DNA from: Apostichopus japonicus | Lineage: Eukaryota > Echinodermata > Holothuroidea > Aspidochirotida > Stichopodidae | Direction of reading: 5' to 3' | NCBI RefSeq assembly: GCF_037975245.1 | Contig: NC_092565.1 | Coordinates: 15,219,499 to 15,283,498 of the forward strand | Length of the DNA: 64,000 bases | Shown: positions 49,901 through 62,251 of the stretch, in pieces | Layout of the letters: each line of letters begins with the position of its first letter | How positions within the stretch are numbered: position 1 is the first letter of the stretch | Notes under the pieces: model-generated | Seen by the model: only the letters and a program-made list of their open reading frames with translations | Databases searched by the model: none | Told to the model about the DNA's origin: nothing | Translations under genes and position numbers: made by a program

Positions 49901-52900
49901 TTCAAATTAGCAACAACGCTTGAGTTGTCTGTAAGATGTTGATAGATGTGGGGCACCAAAGGCAAATAGAAGTTAAGCATACCCTCATGGTTGTGTTAAG
50001 AACTGAGTCACGGGTATAATGCGAGAGGGGATCAAAATAGGTATTTTGAGGTCATCTATTTTGGTGTCATGGTGCAGGTGTTTGTTTTCATTGTAACATT
50101 CATAGCGCAGAAGCATGGATATTCAGCAAACTATATCACTCATAGTAAGATCTACAGTTATGACACCATTATCAAATGTGACATTAGCACATTACATTTT
50201 ACATGAGATGTGCATGTGATTCAGAGGACTCAAACTGAGACTGGACAAAGCAGGAATCAATTCCCTTGAAATGGGAATGATTTTCAAAAGCAGTTCCACA
50301 TACGAGATGCACCATGGTTTAAAAAGTGTCACATGTCCATGACGCACACCCACACCCTCGTTCTACTCCATGAGGCACGTCTTGTCATCTGAAGCTGACT
50401 GTAATGTCATAAACCCGCTATAACAATGCATGAATTCGCTGATGCAGCCAGACGATCCTGCTTAGACTCAGCCAATAGTATCTGTACATGTGATGTGTTC
50501 TTCATTGGCTACTCATCATTGAAGCACTTAATGACAAAACTTACGTGGAAGATAAGAATTTTATGAGAGATGTTGCTATGGTTACATCTTAGCAAAACAT
50601 TCTCTTTTAAGCTATTCGTAAAAAAAACCCCGCTATAACAATGCATGAATTCGCTGATGCAGCCAGACGATCCTGCTTAGACTCAGCCAATAGTATCTGT
50701 ACATGTATGTGTCCTTCATTGGCTACTCATCATTAAAGCACTTACTGACAAAACTTACGTGGAAGATAAGAATTTGACGAGAGATGTTGCCATGGTTACA
50801 TCTAAGAAATCAAGCCCTCCATTCTGCTCATCTTTGGTACCAATACCAACCAGCATCTTCTTCAGTTCAGTCAAATTCTCTTGCAGAGATAACTTATTTG
50901 CTGCAGATTAATGTAAAGACGACCGTATCAGTCAACAGTATGGTGACAACAAACATTAGATCAGGGCAGCAAATAGAATAAACTGTATTGAGTATGGTAA
51001 CAATATTAGATGACAAGGAACAAACAGAATAAAAATGTTTTAGATCCCTTTCTGTACAAGAGAATGAGATTTGACCAGAAATGTCCCTAAACTAAAGGTG
51101 CTAAAATCAAACTTATGGCATCATTTTTTCAGGTTTTAAAATGTATTGTGACATCTGATTCTTCATGCTATCTATTAGAGAAACAAATTTATGTCAAATC
51201 ACAGATTTTCTTTTTTCCTTTTTCTGCTCTCAAAAGAAAATCTTGCTAGTATAGGTGCAAGCAGTGTGAAGGACTGCTTAACTCAGTTTTTAACTGGATG
51301 CTTTGTTTCATTGGTGAAGGGTCCACCCATTTTGGCAGAGACTGCTGGCTGGTTAAAGTCTTAAAGTAAATATTTCAGGCTGACGTTATTTCCTTACCTT
51401 TGATGTTTTCAATAAGTATGTGATGGACTGTGACCAGACCAGATATTTGCTGCTCATTCCATCCCTGTTCCTTCCCCCACCAGAAACCTGATACATAAAA
51501 GTCTAGCACTGCAGCATCTTGAAGAATGGTATCATGATCTGGCAAATCTAATATAACAGCCAGTTTCCTATCAAGACAACATAAAAACAAAGATATTGTG
51601 AACTATTTATTTCCACATGACATCGCACAACATTCCAAAATGTGAGGTAGGGCCATTCTAAGCTTAAATTAGAACAAATGCAGACAAGGGACAAAGGGAC
51701 TTACATATTATAGTTCATGAGTTATTAACTTGAGCACAGAGTACACTTCATGACACCAACAAGATACAGAGGATTTTAGATTTAAGATGACTTACTTCTG
51801 AAGTTCTTCTGCTGTTAATGGTATCAGCTCTTGCATCTGAGAATTACTAAGCACTCTCCAGGCCAAGGAGGTTTGCTTCTCCAGACCCTTAGCATCATCA
51901 TCCTGTCAAATGAAGGAACATACATTACATGGCACTGAATGAATTTAATGTAATCACAAAACCAATAGTAGGAAGTATACCAACATGCATGCCTGGATAT
52001 GGGAGGCGATGCATTCTTCAACATACACATACTGGTCATAAACAATGTATGCACAGTAAACATTATGGAGCTGAAGCTTCACTCTACAACTGCCTCTATA
52101 GATAGCACATATTGTGGAGATACCGAATCCCAGGCTGTCGACAATAATCTTTGTACATAGTGTAACAATGTGCTTTGTACAACCATTAAGTTAAATAATA
52201 GCATGTCATGATTTTGAAAGAGAATATTCATCAAATGATCATCAAAGTATTTAAGTTATGTTGGCTGGCTCTTCAACTAAATATGTTTTGTAGTTGTCAT
52301 TTCACACAGTCTTGTCTTGCACTTAAAACACTGTTGGTCTTCATGCCTCGGTGCAGTATTTTGAAGATTAAATAAAAGCTCCCTCTATCAATGCTGGTTT
52401 ACAGCATTGTGTTTTCATGTCCTTGGATTACCCATTGAGCTTGGTGGCAATAACAGAAGTACATATAATTTGTTTTAAACTGTGACCAGTTAATGAACAA
52501 CATTTTATGCTACTAGTATTAATAGTGGGTATGAAATTGATGACAACAAGGACATTTGGAATTTGTGTTAAAATAGCTATTCCATTTTCTTTATATCAAG
52601 CATAGAAAAGCTCATTCATTCCCTGCAGTGATATGAACCCTATGGCTACAAAACATCTGAATTTGCCCAGATATGTTCTGTTTACTAGCCTTCATGGGCA
52701 TCCTGGTGATATAGATATGCCATAGTTTCAAAAATGGCGATAACACCTTAGATAATTGATGGAGAATACTTGCTCTTTCCTGTGAAACAGACTCACCAGA
52801 ACAGCCATATGATCCCCATACCTCCTTGTACAGCAGCATATCATGTGTTGCACTTATAGAAGGTACTGCATCCTCCTTTTCCTTTTTTACAACACAATAT

Positions 52901-55050
52901 AACTGGTTAACAATGGGATACCACCTCTGCCTGATATTTATAAGTATCCCCCCCCCCTTCCCCCCAAAAAATGCTAGATAGTCATGGTTTGTGTTACTTC
53001 TAAATGCTTTATATCAGCTGTAACTTTTTTGTAATCTTAACTTTAAGCAGGGGAGTAACCTAAGGTTTATGGAAATAAATAGAGGATTAAAGCTTCTACG
53101 AAACTAATTCTAGAAATCATTAGCGTGATTAAACCTGGGACAAAAACATTGACATTTAATTATACTGTATACGTTAGGCTACGGCACTGACAAACATGCA
53201 TGACGCCAAAAAAATTCGCGGAATAGGGTCATGAGGCAAAGTTGTATATGACTAGAATTAGCGTACATGGCAAACTTTCGGCAAAAACAAATTACAACGC
53301 TGTATTTGAAGCAACAACTGTCAGTAAAATCTAAAAAATACAATTCGTACACTGATACTATGCCAATCTACATCTTTGTATGCTTCAGGTCCTTTCCCCA
53401 CAATCTGGACAGAGATTTGCGCTGTTTTCCCTTTCACTTTTTTTGCAACAGTTGCGGACATCTTTGTTGCCAAGTAACGATATGGTGGCGCTAAGTTGAA
53501 ACACGTTGGAGGCAACACAAGTTTTATTTTGGAAATTGCAAGGTTCAATGCTAACTGAAATAAAATGAATTACCATTCTTAACCCCAAAAATATTGCCAA
53601 CATATAGCACTGTCTCAGTTTATTAAGTTTTGTGTTCAAAGTTTTCTAATATTCCGTGATATTCCTAAAAATCACTCTACACACAAAGAAACTAATATAA
53701 TATCATTAATACGAGCTTACTTACTCTGTTCTTGGCAAACGATGGAAGGCCTATGGTAGCGACAGACTGTCTGCGATGAAGTCTCGGAGCTAAGATGGTA
53801 CTTGGGTCACTCTATAGGGGAAAGGTAACAAAAAATAATGGCAGTATAAACGTTGAATTAGTGTGGTGCTTAGCCGGATGATCAAATGTTCTTTCAACAG
53901 TTACGGTACATTTCTACATTATTTATATATTATATTAGTAAGCAACATACCCTTTTTGGTGCATTCTACAAATGAGATATGAGCAAACACGAATAACGTA
54001 TAACTTCAGCAATTTTACAATTGTTGCTCTGATATAGCCTAATATGGGTCGTCTGAAATTTTAATGTAGCCTATATATATATATATATTTCATTTTTAGC
54101 TCAGCTAAAGTTCAAGTTGTAGGTCGTTCTATTATTGTATGGGTGCAATTTTCTTGACCTATTTTGGGTCAGCACCATTCAAACGTGATATCCACAACAT
54201 CTGAGCAGGGAATACTATTTTTTTTGTATATTCGTTATTATTACGTGAATGAAAACTTATAAGTGAGTAAAGGCCTACTGAAGATTCTTTGTTTTTGCAA
54301 TGGGACATAGTTTATCCCAATAGTAAATGGTATTACGATCTATTGCATAAAATAAGTTCGTGACAATAGTTTCACTTTGAAGGAAACTTCCCGGAATACG
54401 ACAATACCGGGAAATTTTAGGGACTAACAAGGGACGGTTCGGATACACCCTACAGTAATTAAGGCTTACAACCGTTGAATGATCAGTCCAATTCGGGGAA
54501 AGGTTACAATACTTTTTCATGATATCTTACAAGGATAGCATTGGCTCATACCCTATCATGATGAAGTAATCCATCAACATCAATACAGTTTTGCAAAGTT
54601 CTGGTTTAAAGATACTATACAAATGTAGCTCTGTATTATAAGTATTCACGGCGCAGACCCTAGCGGTATATAGCATTTTGACTTTTAAAATGCGATCATT
54701 ATTTATAATTTATTTTTTTATCTTTATGTATTTTTTTCAAGACAAATGTTTATAACGTTGTAACATTGTAACAAGCTATATCTGCGACGGAACATAAGAT
54801 AAGGCAAGGAGAAAAAGGGAAATGGGAGGTATTTAAGAAATGTCACAGTTATCCCGCTTAAGTCTTATATTTTTCGCACAAACAAAAATGGATAAACTGC
54901 TCATAAATATTGTCCATCAAAACAATTTATCAATTTAGTTGAGGCTTGGCTACGCTTCTGTAGCGTTGTTGCCTTTGTTTAACTTACCATCCCAGCCGTC
55001 GAAATGTGGCCAAAAGTTTGTCGCCTTTTCAGATTTGGTCTTCTCGCCAT
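46972..55050 (-). CDS. CABCOCO1: C1a-32/CABCOCO1-like ciliary protein, nine coding exons, 346 aa
   Basis: Exons in order: 55050-54988, 53811-53725, 51902-51796, 51567-51398, 50900-50759, 49403-49331, 48890-48671, 47988-47894, 47055-46972 (stop TAG). All borders are GT..AG and phases agree. Residues 1-50 are basic, with RRQTF and RRQS that could be phosphorylated. Residues about 52-214 look like the flagellar C1a-32 domain (Pfam CLAMP): LTAEELQKKLAVIL, then AAVLDFYVSGFWWGKEQG, then HHILIENIK and FFQHYRLYEFLFN. Residues 215-287 are acidic and Pro-rich. The last 60 residues are helical and charged, ending IISRINKIHRILDR. Family members sit on the central-pair C1a projection of motile cilia or are ciliary calcium-binding proteins. 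A noncoding 5' exon is likely, since a good acceptor (TTTACTCTTAG) lies just before the ATG near 55062. Symbol assignment is moderate; domain assignment is stronger. Confidence 0.82.
47375..47800. repeat. About 45-bp minisatellite in the last intron of the C1a-32-like gene
   Basis: Repeated 'ggtcacataagagatttgtt', 'gtggtcaggtaaatacttat', 'gat' units, about eight imperfect copies, end roughly 90 bases from the donor of exon 8 (47894). Confidence 0.88.
48090..48660. repeat. Tandem array carrying copies of the exon 7 tail of the C1a-32-like gene
   Basis: Alternating units share 'gaatggatctgcctatctgc', 'atcatttccttcttgtatca', 'gatgagggtggtgg' and runs of 'gggaggga'. The 'ctgcatcattt' segment matches the end of exon 7 (48671-48681, minus strand AAATGATGCAG|GTAGT). 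The array begins at that donor. Most copies have lost the donor GT, but the one near 48143 still reads ATGCAG|GTATGC on the minus strand. Confidence 0.88.
50413..50588. repeat. Duplicate of the exon 5 3' end plus intron (source 50637-50812)
   Basis: This stretch repeats 'cccgctataacaatgcatga' through 'gaagataagaatttta' and 'gttgctatggttacatct', with a few differences. The source copy includes the last part of exon 5 (50759-50812). The segment joining the copies, 'agcaaaacattctcttttaa', 'gctattcgtaaaaaaa', is itself a copy of 49685-49723. Confidence 0.9.
50545..50587 (-). other. Candidate alternative short exon (duplicate of exon 5 tail)
   Basis: On the minus strand TTTTGCTAAG precedes AT GTA ACC ATA..., and the segment ends TCCAC|GTAAGT, identical to the real exon 5 donor. 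Length is 43 bases, entering in the phase left by exon 4 and leaving in the phase required by exon 6. Splicing it instead of exon 5 would give DVTIATSLIKFLSS-T in frame, differing from the real tail by two conservative changes. Including both would break the frame, so it could only act as a mutually exclusive exon. The polypyrimidine tract is weak. Confidence 0.4.
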
Positions 55051-58010
55051 GATTTGATCTCCTAAGAGTAAACAGAAAGTCTCTTATACATGACCGGACA
55101 AGGCGCGTATATCCAGCCATGTAGTTCTTGGTAGTGTGAAGAGGCAAATGTATAATTAACGCCTGTTTTAATGACTTTTCATGTCACAGTAAAAGATCAA
55201 ACGGCCCAGGAGCGCAACCGACTCTTTTTTTTTGTAGTACAGGTAAGATGATGTGTCGTCCAGGGGAGGGGTGTCTCTTTCTCTTATAATTTTTGTTGTT
55301 GTGGTAAATTGTGCATAGATGCAAAATGTTTCATTTCTGGGCTTGAACCCCAGAAAGATGCTTGGCTGCACCTCTGCTATACCCTGTCTCGATTTGGATT
55401 TTCTTTGGCGGGAGGTGGGCACGGAATTTGTCTTATAACCGTTCCAGAGCCTAGGGGTCAAAGGGGACGGGAACCTCTTGGTAAGGGGAAAGTTAAAATC
55501 AAAATGGTTCTGTCATTCCCCATCATATTAACTACATTTGTGTACGGTAGTACAACTTTAAGTTTTGCCAATGTGTACGACTTTACGTGCGTGTAATTTT
55601 TGTTTGCCGTCAAAATCTCGTCACCGAAAATTTCTGTGGGGGGATGCAATTTCCCCCTGCTCCCATTACCCCTCTGGATACGCCACTGCTTTAAACATAG
55701 ATATCTTTAAAAAAAATCAAATAGAAATTTGTATTCCTTCTCAATTTCTTATACTTTCTTAAGTCATTGAATGATGATTTTGAGTAGACTCATAGAGTAA
55801 GCCTGCGTTTGTGTGTTTGCGTATATTAATTGAATGATAAAGGTATGAACACAATACTCACATCAAATATATCGATCTTTATGATAAATAAATATCAGGC
55901 AAAGAAAGGTACAAAATTCTAGACAACGTACTGTAAAGATTAACCGTATGAGCATGGTTAACAACGGTTCGGGTAGGTTAACTTTTCATCCCGCAGGCAA
56001 ACGCTTATATACACAATAATTCAAAGCTAAAGATATCTGAAAAGGTCCTTTACCTGAAGTTAACCTTTCTGGTCTCTCCCGGTTCCTCAACTATATATGA
56101 GGCTTTCGTTTGTTGATATTATGTGGACTCTCCTCCTCCTATACCGAGTCAGGCTATCAGCTGAACGGAATGCTATGCTATCGATAAATGCTGTAGGCCA
56201 ATACTGCTGTTTGTTCCTCTTGTGCCGTTTAACAGAGAAGAAGCACTTGTTGCAAACTATGTCTTCAAGTCAACATTCTTAGTAGTTTATACCCTTACAG
56301 ATCAAACAACAACGTAAATCGGTGCCTTCACATGTGTTACCAGGCGGCAGTATATAGTGAGAACGGTGTCTCAGCTTTGAGTCTATTTACTCAAGTGATT
56401 TACCTGGTTCTGACCGAGTAACAAGTTGTTACTAATCACAAATCGAACAACAAAACTGAACGAACACAAACACAGGAGCCTTAACTGCTGGTACGTTTGG
56501 CCATATTACAGTAAGATACCGACGGAATTGATCATATCGATCGGTTCAGGCTGTTACTATCGATTCTGAGGACAAAATCACTGACCATTTGTTTCACTTT
56601 TGTCTGAGGCGTGTCTCTTTCATTGGCTAAAGTTTCACCCCTGCACCTGTAACGGCCAGAGACACGGTGCCTTTAGTAGGAAACAAAGCATGTCAATTCG
56701 TGCAAGTGTTAACTATTGCATTTTTTCTCACATATTGCAAATTGAGTCTTCGTTGAAATTGATTACCAAATAACACGACATACTCTCCCCAACTCTCGGC
56801 ACACTCCTTAACCAGTTTATTATCCTGACTGATTGCCTTTAGACTTAGTTGTATAGCTTTGCATCAGACTAAACTTAGTTAAAGACATGTGTGGGATAAA
56901 CAATACTAAGACATATTAAATTGAGCTTAAGCTTAAGCTTAAACCCAAAATAACCCATTGGTCACTGTTGACAACTACTACAAGAATGAGTTATGAAAGA
57001 AAGAAAAAAACCCCCAGAGGACCGTGTTTGTGTAGTGCCGGTGAATGATTTATATTTTGAGGCCGAGAATTGAAACGGAAGCCAAGGTTAACTGATATTT
57101 TCTTAGATATCGAATGTGTTTGTTTTCTCCTTTCTTTCGATTTGCTTTCCACTCGTGTCCATTTTTATTACTTTGGCACAATTCGTTTTGGTTTCCCGAA
57201 AGATAAAACTATAGAATTACTCCGACCTTGCACAATTTTGAGTGGGGGGGGGGGGTGTGTTCGGATTGCAAAGTCGGCAATGTCTATAACGCGGATCGCA
57301 AAGTTGGTAATTACTATTACGGTTAGATTCGTTCGACACGGCAACATACGGAAACGCTGTACTCAAAGCCGACGACTTTGTTGGGTACAAATCCTTTGAT
57401 CAGCGATGGCCAGACCGTCAATTCTCAAAAAAGGTCGTTATTACTAAAATCGTAGGGTCTGAACTCTTTGCTAAAGTTACAGGAAACATTCAACAGGTAG
57501 AATAACATTATCAAATGAATATTAAAATTAAAATGGTACTATTTCATTAGTAAATGTTGAAAATATTATGTACTTAACATGCCATTACATGTTAAATAAA
57601 TATGTTGTGTTTGATACAGAAATTGTTAACCTCCTATACAATAGTCAATGAACCTGAAGCTTTGTAGATTATTCCATTATGTTGATAGGGGGAACGTAAA
57701 ACTAATATGGAAATGTATCTATGACGAAATAAATAAAAAGCATGTTGACGTCTAAGGAATACATTTATATTTATTGTTTCTGAAATAAAGTTTTCATTTA
57801 ACTTCTCGGATATGTAAATTACATGCATGCCAACCTTAACGCACACGTCTTGTGAGAAATCTAACACGAAACATGTTGCAATGTGAAGATGTTTCTACAG
57901 TTTAGGGTTTTCCGATCACACTGTTATATATTTATGTACTGTACACTAGATATTGTTTTTATAATATTCTGTCTGCCAGTTGTAAGTACCCGTATAGTTG
58001 TTATTGGCAG
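55051..58010. other. Upstream region of the C1a-32-like gene; no further gene recognised
   Basis: A likely splice acceptor near 55062 (minus strand) implies an untranslated exon higher up, which I could not place. 'ccctctggatacgccactg' near 55672-55690 looks like the right end of another hAT-type element, but no left end with a matching 8-bp duplication was found. A short palindromic AAGCTT run lies near 56926-56942. Confidence 0.4.
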
Positions 58011-60276
58011 CAGTGGCGGAGATTTCTTGTCAGAAGTGGGGGGGGTTGCAGGCCATTGATGAAATAAAAAGTCATAACTGCTGGCTCACTATCTAAGTGG
58101 AGCGCCACCATAAGTTGGCGCAAAGTGCACAAGAATTTTTTGGCAAGTATTGCCTCCCAGTTTGCAGTAAATGGCACTGCCCAGGCCTTGAAAAGCTGCA
58201 TTTAACCAGGGGCGTATGCAGGATTTTCTAACCCGAGGGGGCGCGAATTACTATCTAAGCGGAGCGCCACCATTTGGTTGGCGCGCAGCGTTCAAGCAAA
58301 TTTCTGGTTTTAGTACCCCCCAGATCACCGGAAATGGCACTTCTCGGGCTTGAAACTGACCAACCATATGTATACTTTTGCCTGAGAATCAAGTATTTCC
58401 AAATACTTTTTTCTCATCTATAACCTTTTTGAAGATTGTTACCAGTCACACATCATGTTTGACTTCATCACGTATCCTGTGGATCATTGCTTTTGTAGGT
58501 GATTCTTCATCGCGGCCCACAATACCCGTCAGCCCCACTGTTCATAATTTGAAAATTCACAATTCTCGTGAATAAATTCACTTCAAAACATACCCATAAT
58601 GTTGCACAAAATATCATCTGTGGACAACCGATATAGAAAAACCTCCTTCAAACCCTAACAGACGGGTCAAAATTTCACGAGTATGATGAAGTATGATGAA
58701 GATTGTTGGTCGGGGAATTTTCGAAAATTCAGACGGCTACTAAAAAATTTCGCTGAAGGAAATAAATATATACCAGATATTTGCGAAACCGAACACTACA
58801 CACATCGACAGTTTTGAGCATGGGCGCTGATCAGTCTTGGATAATGGTGGTGACGCGTGTCTGTTCTCTGACACTATCTAAGCGGAGCGCGACCATGGGT
58901 TCGCTCGTAGCGTACGATTTTTTGGGGGCAAATATACCTCGCAGGTCGCCAGAATAACACTTTCCAGACCTAATGATGCTCCTAAACCTCTTTAAGTTTT
59001 AGATCTCATGGCTTAGAAATTTAGTTGGAGAAATACATGGGCGTCTGCAGAAAGAAAATCAGAGGACAAATAATCCAAGTAGACTTTTGCATATACGATG
59101 GGTCTAGGGTCCTCTCCCAGAAAACAAATAGAGACTGCCGCAAATGCGATTTCAGTCCTATATTTAACAACTGTGGATAAAATACAATAAAATGAGAACT
59201 GCTGCATGTCATTTGCACAATGCTGGATCAAAATGCGCCAAAGTTCAATACACTGATGTGTTACTATAATGAAAAGCAAATTTTTTCGTTTTTTCATGTT
59301 GTATTCTCAACTTGTAAATAAACGGTCACCATGGATTATATAGCCTATCGGCCGTATCCAACAACTTTTTCTGAATCGCATGCGCTCTACAGCTGCAACA
59401 TATAGGATACAGTAAAATTCATTTCAGTGCAGTTTTCTCGCGTGGGTGCAAAATATTCTGGAGTACCGTATGTTGTTTTATTAGCTGTCCTTGATACTCT
59501 CAGGCAGTTACAGCATAATAGTTCTACACTAACCATATCACAGGTTTACATACAGGAGCAAAGTCTCAAACCTAATTTACATTTGAGTTCAGGTGAGTTT
59601 TCACATGATTCAAGTGAAGTTTCCAAACAATCTACAGTCATCACATACTCCAAACTTTGCCAAAATAGTCCTAACTCCTAAGGTAGTCCCCTACAACACA
59701 ACCATTGTAATTATCAATTCATGCCTAAAAACAATAAGACTACATTTTTGCCAAACGGTGCTGTGTAAAACGTAAGGCACGTGCGGCGAAATCAACCGCG
59801 CATTGATAGTGCCAAAGCGCGCTAGCCTAGCGACAGATTTCGACACTCATATTGCCTACGTACATGTACTTAGAAACACCTCGTTGAAGTTGGCAAGTGT
59901 ATACAGTTCCAAAGCTATTCAACAGCAACAAAACGTTATTTTGTGTATGTCTGTTGTGGGGTGAAGTTAGCGCTATGAGCTACAAGTTCCAATGCGCAAG
60001 GTGGGGGAAAGGGGCTAGAAATAATGTGTGGGTCAATTCTAACTCAGTTTTCGGTCGTTAATTGTTCATGTAGCCTACCAGGTAAAAGGTTGAAATGACT
60101 TTAACAATTTCAAATTTAATGATTTGATTTATTATGCCATTTGGAGCACATAACATAGGCTATAACAGAACATTACTGGCAAAAATTAGGGGGGGTTGAT
60201 TGTGTGGGCCAACCCCCCTCTTCAAAAAGTGGGGGGGGGGTTAAAACCCCCCAACCCCCCTGTTTCTCCGCCACTG
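58011..60276. mobile_element. Compound hAT-like element, 2.3 kb, with perfect 8-bp target duplication
   Basis: The left end is CAGTGGCGGAGA and the right end TCTCCGCCACTG, perfect 12-base inverted termini, almost identical to those of 42966-44130. ATTGGCAG flanks both sides (58003-58010 and 60277-60284). The interior contains a segment like 2640-2780 (58080-58205), then a second element-like unit beginning CAGGGGCGTATGCAGG at 58207 that matches 1460-2138. A G-run/C-run foldback near 60186-60262 closes the right end. No transposase frame was recognised. Confidence 0.88.
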
Positions 60277-60284
60277 ATTGGCAG

Positions 60285-60944
60285 AGATGAACGCAGAGAC
60301 GTGATTTTTAGCCACAAAACGACTAGTTGACTGAACTTTGTAGCGTTCGAAGAAGTACAAAACAACTCCAGAAGAGATTAAATAGTCAAACACACAATTG
60401 TAGTTTCCTTCAAAAACAATAAAAGTGTTTATTTAATCAACGCTTCTTATCGGGAGGTGGTCAGTGTTGTAATCATGCAGATCGAAAAAACATGACAAAA
60501 TATCAATATGATATTTCGCAATCGTACAGTAGCACGTAACAAAATATCTCCTTATAGGTTAGAGGACTTGCTTAGTGTACACGTGTATATATATACGAGT
60601 TAAACAGTTAAACAAAGTAGGTACATAAAAGATAACAAGAAAAACAGTCCAGGCAAAAGTGGACTTTACCAACAGTTGTGTCCCTGATCTTATGAAACAA
60701 AGTTGTTCAACTTTGCACCCAAATGAAGGTTAACTAGACTAATATCACAATTTAAACTGGTATATGTCGATTTGTCAAGCTGATGCTTCTGTCGGTTATC
60801 ACGTATAACTAATAGGCTGTGAGATTTAAACCATTATAGCATTCAAACAATCATATAAAAATATGTTTTATAGACTGAGTTTTCAATGTACCGTACAACT
60901 AGCTTGGAAATAATTGTAAGGCAATAACCAAGTACATAGGTTAT
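60285..60944. other. Upstream region of the NAT8-like gene
   Basis: This is the presumed promoter and 5' UTR of the acetyltransferase. A short 'tatatatata' run occurs near 60587, but its distance from the ATG makes a TATA role uncertain. No other gene is seen. Confidence 0.4.
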
Positions 60945-61673
60945 ATGTCCAACCGTATAACATATACTAACATGACCAGGCAAGCAAACCTTTCCGATCT
61001 GATCTTTCAGCCTTTTTCAAAGAAGTTCGAAACCGATCTTACTCGTTTCCATCGACGAGAGTTTTTCAACTATCGTGCTATCTTAAAGGAGATAGCTAAG
61101 GCACGTTTCTCCTACTTCTTCATTGGGATTCTCAGTGTTATTTTGTGGTCAACGTCTTTAGCAAGTATCCCGATAGCTATTGTTACAGCCACCATTACAA
61201 CCGGTTTGATCTCTATGAGTATCATGAAAGTGCTTATCATTTACCATGATGGTTTCGATGGAACTGTTTACCCACAAAGAATCGTAAACAGTTACAAAGG
61301 ACAGTACATCATCGTTCTAGATACAATGCAAGAACCGTTTGAGATTGTTGGCACGATTGCAATTGGACCACGAACGGATAACAACACAGGGCTTCTGACA
61401 CGGTATTGCGTGAAGAGCGATTATCGCGGTATCGGTATAGGTAAACGGCTCCTTTCAATGGCTTTGGAACATTGCGAAAATGTTGGATTCCACAGCGTGG
61501 AAGCGGAATGCTGGCAAGCATGTTCTCTCAACCCGGTCCTCGAAATTTTCAAAAGAGCTGGATTTGGCGTGGAATATATATATTACTGGCCTCGTTTCTT
61601 TCCGGTGTATAGGGTATGGGGATTGAATCTAACGAAAGTTACAGTTGGCAATAAGACAGGTCTGAAGACATGA
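60945..61673 (+). CDS. NAT8-like membrane N-acetyltransferase (GNAT fold), intronless, 242 aa
   Basis: The single uninterrupted frame starts MSNRITYTNM and ends NKTGLKT. A long hydrophobic segment at residues 57-100 would form a membrane hairpin or two helices. The GNAT core follows: VGTIAIGP (135-142), then LTRYCVKSDYRGIGIGKRLL, in which R161-GIGIG-K167 is the acetyl-CoA pyrophosphate loop, then VEAECW and IFKRAGFGVEYIYYWP near the end. Length and layout match the NAT8/NAT8L group, ER-bound enzymes that acetylate cysteine conjugates, aspartate or protein lysines. The substrate cannot be read from the sequence. Lack of introns is common in this family. The start is the first ATG; an internal ATG at M10 is also possible. 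Confidence 0.9.
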   Translation: MSNRITYTNMTRQANLSDLIFQPFSKKFETDLTRFHRREFFNYRAILKEIAKARFSYFFIGILSVILWSTSLASIPIAIVTATITTGLISMSIMKVLIIYHDGFDGTVYPQRIVNSYKGQYIIVLDTMQEPFEIVGTIAIGPRTDNNTGLLTRYCVKSDYRGIGIGKRLLSMALEHCENVGFHSVEAECWQACSLNPVLEIFKRAGFGVEYIYYWPRFFPVYRVWGLNLTKVTVGNKTGLKT

Positions 61674-61795
61674 TCAGACTTTAATAGACTGGAACTGTGA
61701 TCACTTTAGCTAGGTGTTAAAAAAGGAGGATTTCTTGATAAGTTTCGTACCTTTATTTTACCCTTATTTTAAACTTACATTTATATATATATATC

Positions 61796-62205
61796 AATCC
61801 ATCGATCCATCCATCCATCGATCCATCGATCCATCGATCGATCCATCCATCCATCCATCCATCCATCCATCCATCCATCCATCCATCCATCCATCCATCC
61901 ATCCATCCATCCATCCATCCATCCATCCATCCATCCATCCATCCATCCATCCATCCATCCATCCATCCATCCATCCATCCATCCATCCATCCATCCATCC
62001 ATCCATCCATCCATCCATCCATCCATCCATCCATCCATCCATCCATCCATCCATCCATCCATCCATCCATCCATCCATCCATCCATCCATCCATCCATCC
62101 ATCCATCCATCCATCCATCCATCCATCCATCCATCCATCCATCCATCCATCCATCCATCCATCCATCCATCCATCCATCCATCCATCCATCCATCTATCT
62201 ATCTA
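61796..62205. repeat. Long (ATCC)n microsatellite
   Basis: About 400 bases of ATCC/ATCG tetranucleotide, pure over most of the length, with ATCG variants at the left edge and ATCT at the right. Open frames across it on both strands (repeating His-Pro-Ser-Ile or Met-Asp-Gly-Trp) are artefacts. It is followed by an AT-rich tract to about 62250. Confidence 0.97.
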
Positions 62206-62216
62206 TATAAATATAT

Positions 62217-62247
<31 letters not shown>

Positions 62248-62251
62248 GTAT

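Noticed and set aside
55309-55596. 95-residue plus-strand frame near the start of the C1a-32-like gene
   Set aside because: It lies beside a hAT-like right terminus (near 55690), has no recognisable family, and reads like transposon or random sequence.
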